Assembly (NCBI GenBank): GCA_947500575.1
Contig: CANMSI010000004.1
Span: 280,778 to 344,777, forward strand
DNA: 64,000 nt
Reading direction: 5' to 3'
DNA from: an uncultured Flavobacteriaceae bacterium
GTDB lineage: Bacteria > Bacteroidota > Bacteroidia > Flavobacteriales > Flavobacteriaceae
Positions 60,912 through 64,000 of this stretch are shown here, piece after piece (position 1 is the stretch's first letter; the number at the start of each line of letters is the position of its first letter). The notes under the pieces were generated by a model. The model ran no database searches, was not told the DNA's origin, and saw only the letters and a program-made list of their open reading frames with translations. A program made the position numbers and the translations under genes.

Positions 60912-62930
60912 TTATCTATTTATATAAATGTAACCTGAAAGTGATTTCATGGTTCCTTCAGAATTCTCATAATCAAGAATATAGAAATAGGTACCTACTG
61001 GCAGCATATTATCTGCGTCTACAGTTACTCTTCCTGTTGAAGTTCCATCAAAAACATTCCCTGATGTGTTGTAGGCTTTGGTGACAAAGACTAGTACACC
61101 CCATCGGTTATAAATTCGAATAGTGTTATTTGGGAAATTTTCCAATCCTGCTATTCGCAATACATCGTGAATTCCATCACCGTTCGGCGTCACTACATTA
61201 AATACTTCAATTTCATCTTCCAGCACAATTAGGTCTGGTTCTAAGTAGTTAGGTATCCCATCAGAATCTACGTCGTCATTTGCATAATCCCCATCCAAAT
61301 TCACATCCTCATCTATCGTTTGTATACCATCATCATCATCGTCTGTATCTCTGTAATCCGATTCATCATCTCCATCTGTATTTGGAAGATCATTGAACGG
61401 ATCGTTTATTTCATCATTAACATCGATGTCAATAACGATAGCACCTTCATATCCATCATCTAAACCATCATCGTCTTTATCAGATCCAATGAATACAAAA
61501 TCTGGAATACCATCTTGATTGTGATCATGGGCCTCAATATTGTCTGGGACATTATCATTATCACTATCTTCATCTAAATAATCTGGCAGACTATCCCCAT
61601 CGGTATCGGTTGGGAAAATTCCGAGATTACCTCCCGTTTCATAGGCATCGTCTAAACCATTTCCATTGGCATCTACGCCACTTGGTGGAATATAATCGGC
61701 AGTAGTTTGTGCTTCTACATTATCTGGAATACCATCATTGTCACTATCAATATCTAAATAATCAGGATATCCGTCTCCATCCGAATCTGTAGGGTTGGTA
61801 GCAGGATCATCATCACCATCCAAATTCAAATCTTCAAAACTATCAATGATACCATCATCGTCACTATCGATATCTGCACCCATTGGACTCACCACCACGG
61901 TTACAGTAGATGTACTGCAGTTTCCTAAGGTATCACATACGGTATAGGTAAAGGTATCTGTTCCTAAAAACCCAGGGTTTGGAGTATAGGTAACTGTATC
62001 ATCTGAAGGATCGTTTGGGGTACCCCCATCATTAATAACTACAGTACCATCTGTTGGGTTCGTAGTTGTTAGTGTACCATTTGTAGGCACATCATTATCG
62101 TTTGCTAAAATATCGATATCTACAGGCGTGTCTTCTATTGTTGCAGCTGTATCATCGAAGGTATCTATGATTGGTAAAACTGTGATGTCTACCGTTGCTG
62201 TGCTACAATCCCCAAAAGTATTGCATATGGTGTAGTCAAAGCTATCTGGACCATTGTAATCTGGATCTGGCGTGTAGGTTACGATATCGTCCGTAGGATC
62301 ATTAGGTGTTCCATTGTCATTTACAGTAACCGTACCATTAGCAGGATCCGTAGTTGTTAGCGTGCCAGTCGTTGGCAGATCACTATCATTATCAAAAATA
62401 GGAACATCTATAGAATCATCCTCGTCTACAGTGACCATATCATCCATTAAATTGGCTGCCTGTGTCATACATACCACCGTAAAATTAGGGAGGTTGATGT
62501 TATTCCCAGCCTTGGAAATAGTTGCTGTATAACGTACTACGGTCTGCGTAGCAATCACTACCGGACGTGTTTGATCTCCAGGAACTGCTGGAATCCAGCT
62601 AACTGTTGCACTCGCTGGAACGTTAGCAGTAATATCCATAGTCACCTCATTAAAAGGGCTATTGCAATTGGTTAAAATAAAATAACCGGTGGCATTTGAA
62701 CCACAAAGTGTACCATCATAGGTAGCGAAATAAACCCCTGGTTGAGTTGCTTCATAAAAGAAGTCGGTACCTAAAACAGTAGCGGTATCAGAAGCTTCAT
62801 ACCATCGGTAATTACCTTCATCGCCTCCATTGGGTGCTTGCAGTAAAAACTGCGCATTTGCCCAATTAGCACTAAAGACTAGTGCTAAGAAGGCTAAAAA
62901 TGCTATTTTATTTCTGTAGTTCGGTTTCAA
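60912..62930 (-). CDS. T9SS type B cargo with cadherin-like and Asp-rich repeats
   Basis: The protein has 672 residues and a TTG start. The signal peptide ends near ANWANAQ. Two tandem cadherin-like repeats of about 90 residues (163-252 and 258-349) share the pattern [15 protein letters not shown]...[19 protein letters not shown]. An Asp-rich thrombospondin-3-like region (353-585; [21 protein letters not shown]) should bind calcium. The final 80 residues are a T9SS type B (gliding-associated) C-terminal domain: [36 protein letters not shown]. It is secreted to the surface through T9SS with help from the adjacent PorP/SprF protein. Confidence 0.94.
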   Translation of the reverse strand: MKPNYRNKIAFLAFLALVFSANWANAQFLLQAPNGGDEGNYRWYEASDTATVLGTDFFYEATQPGVYFATYDGTLCGSNATGYFILTNCNSPFNEVTMDITANVPASATVSWIPAVPGDQTRPVVIATQTVVRYTATISKAGNNINLPNFTVVCMTQAANLMDDMVTVDEDDSIDVPIFDNDSDLPTTGTLTTTDPANGTVTVNDNGTPNDPTDDIVTYTPDPDYNGPDSFDYTICNTFGDCSTATVDITVLPIIDTFDDTAATIEDTPVDIDILANDNDVPTNGTLTTTNPTDGTVVINDGGTPNDPSDDTVTYTPNPGFLGTDTFTYTVCDTLGNCSTSTVTVVVSPMGADIDSDDDGIIDSFEDLNLDGDDDPATNPTDSDGDGYPDYLDIDSDNDGIPDNVEAQTTADYIPPSGVDANGNGLDDAYETGGNLGIFPTDTDGDSLPDYLDEDSDNDNVPDNIEAHDHNQDGIPDFVFIGSDKDDDGLDDGYEGAIVIDIDVNDEINDPFNDLPNTDGDDESDYRDTDDDDDGIQTIDEDVNLDGDYANDDVDSDGIPNYLEPDLIVLEDEIEVFNVVTPNGDGIHDVLRIAGLENFPNNTIRIYNRWGVLVFVTKAYNTSGNVFDGTSTGRVTVDADNMLPVGTYFYILDYENSEGTMKSLSGYIYINR

Positions 62931-62945
62931 ATTTAGGCTGCTTAT

Positions 62946-64000
62946 TTATTTGACAACAAAAACTACGTTAATCAATGAATTATAATCTGCTGGTTGTCCT
63001 ATAATTGTATACGTAAGTACTCCATTAGCATCTATCTGCATAGCCTGAGGAGAAGGTGCTACCGAAGTGGTATCAAAAACCGCTGGATCTGCAAAGGTCA
63101 CATAATAATAGAGTTCGGTTGGCGCATAGGTAGGCACGGCGCCAGGCGCTCCAGCACTTGCAACCGTAGGCGAGCCAAACTGTAAAATATACTCATTATA
63201 AAGATTTACCGTAAATGTTCCATTGGTAGAAGCATCTACCGCTATGGATGGCGGGTAAAAAATTCTTGCTGCTTTAGAAGTAATGGGTGCTATAGCCTGG
63301 ATAACTTCTTGGACATTGGTTTCTGCTGTAGGCGATGTTTCACCACCTTCATCCACATCTATAGGGGTTCTTAAAGGAACCTCATCGTCAAATTGATCAT
63401 CACTGCCAATAGTGCTGGCATCCACTTCTATCATATCGCCATCGGCGTCTACTCCTAATAAGTTAGTCAGTGCATCGCTCGAAATGGTACCACTACCATA
63501 ACGATCAAAACGGATCAAACCATTGGTTTCCCCTTGTGGACTGATTCTCATATAAGATTGCCCATCTGCTACAAAAGTTATTTCATCACCACCTGTATTA
63601 AAGTTATCATCATCCGCAAGAATAATGGCGGTACTTGAACCTCCTTTTTCGTCTACCGCTTCAATAGCCTGTGCATATACCCAAGGAGCTTCAACAGCAC
63701 CTCTGTTTGTTTGGTCGCTGGCACCCTGAAAGGTAGATTGGGTTACATTTCCATCGGCATATGCACCAATTCCTGCACTACGGGTAGAGAGGTCTAAATG
63801 CATTACTGTATCAAAATCTAAATCATTGCCTCCCATATTCACCGTGCGATTTCCGCTTAGGGTTCCGTTTGCTGTATAGATATTTTCGCTTAAAGCGGAT
63901 AGGTCTACCTGATTCCCTGGGGTTGCAGGATTACTTAATGTAAGAATGTTATTTACATCTAGATTAAGATCTTGTAATTCGTTTGTTTCATCCGAATCGG
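62946..64000 (-). CDS. Large surface protein, C-terminal part (partial)
   Basis: The frame is open to the last base of the window, so the start is outside. A GTG at 63842 is an in-frame codon within a longer protein, not the start. The visible 350 residues begin SDETNELQDLNLDVNNI, a repeat type common in long Flavobacteriaceae surface proteins, and are rich in Asp, Gly and Thr. No type A or B sorting domain ends it (last residues NSLINVVFVVK). It lies 15 bases before the type B cargo gene in the same operon. Confidence 0.85.
   Translation of the reverse strand, partial: DSDETNELQDLNLDVNNILTLSNPATPGNQVDLSALSENIYTANGTLSGNRTVNMGGNDLDFDTVMHLDLSTRSAGIGAYADGNVTQSTFQGASDQTNRGAVEAPWVYAQAIEAVDEKGGSSTAIILADDDNFNTGGDEITFVADGQSYMRISPQGETNGLIRFDRYGSGTISSDALTNLLGVDADGDMIEVDASTIGSDDQFDDEVPLRTPIDVDEGGETSPTAETNVQEVIQAIAPITSKAARIFYPPSIAVDASTNGTFTVNLYNEYILQFGSPTVASAGAPGAVPTYAPTELYYYVTFADPAVFDTTSVAPSPQAMQIDANGVLTYTIIGQPADYNSLINVVFVVK

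Noticed and set aside
1..64000. tRNA, rRNA, prophage or insertion-sequence features
   Set aside because: Every gap longer than about 70 bases was read for cloverleaf-like folds, transposase fragments and flanking repeats, and none was convincing.

Overview
The window comes from a member of the Bacteroidota, almost certainly a marine-type Flavobacteriaceae. The evidence is the AT-rich sequence, the lack of clear Shine-Dalgarno sites, promoters of the TTTG...TAnnTTTG type, a PorP/SprF-like protein next to a type B type IX secretion (T9SS) cargo protein, the Bacteroidota ribosomal order rpmB-rpmG-DUF4295-ftsY, and many families typical of the phylum (DUF2911, DUF3999, DUF4369, DUF5916, AraC regulators). 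No rRNA, tRNA, CRISPR array, prophage or insertion sequence was seen.

Layout. 1-4.3 kb: tail of a DUF2339/DUF3999 envelope pair, then a worn stretch holding a headless AraC regulator, a serine hydrolase lipoprotein and a frame-broken membrane ORF. 4.3-7.5 kb: an alpha/beta hydrolase and a small protein, then a secreted fasciclin protein divergent from a SigK-like ECF sigma factor and its RskA-like anti-sigma. 7.5-20.6 kb: mostly minus-strand housekeeping genes (rimO, an amidase, DUF2911, ftsY, DUF4295, rpmG, rpmB, a cinA-Hpt-FAH-CarboxypepD-DnaQ run, a 2-oxoacid dehydrogenase E2, recR). 20.7-31.7 kb: a sodium:solute symporter, a CoA-binding protein, a PNPOx-like protein, a FabH-type synthase, an ABC1/UbiB kinase with a TetR regulator, htpG, and an ECF sigma factor with a small membrane partner.

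31.8-43.6 kb is the most interesting part. Twelve minus-strand genes, packed closely and closed by a terminator, form an acyl-CoA catabolic operon headed by a Crp/Fnr regulator. It encodes two acyl-CoA dehydrogenases, an aminoglycoside-phosphotransferase-like kinase, a DUF1330 protein, three SDRs, an enoyl-CoA isomerase/hydratase, two medium-chain reductases, a MaoC hydratase and a haloalkane-dehalogenase-like hydrolase. The kinase and one dehydrogenase correspond to the two halves of eukaryotic ACAD10/11 and to LvaA/LvaC of levulinate catabolism. This suggests that hydroxyacyl-CoAs are phosphorylated and then eliminated.

43.7-64 kb: a cupin-like protein without metal ligands, a MOSC protein, a DUF885 peptidase-like lipoprotein, a frameshifted AraC gene coupled to an AlkB-like dioxygenase, an S1/P1 nuclease, PBP1A, a DUF5916 outer-membrane protein, a HAD phosphatase, a DUF819 membrane protein, manA, queD, idi, and a T9SS locus (PorP/SprF-like protein, type B CTD cargo, and a large surface protein that runs off the window).
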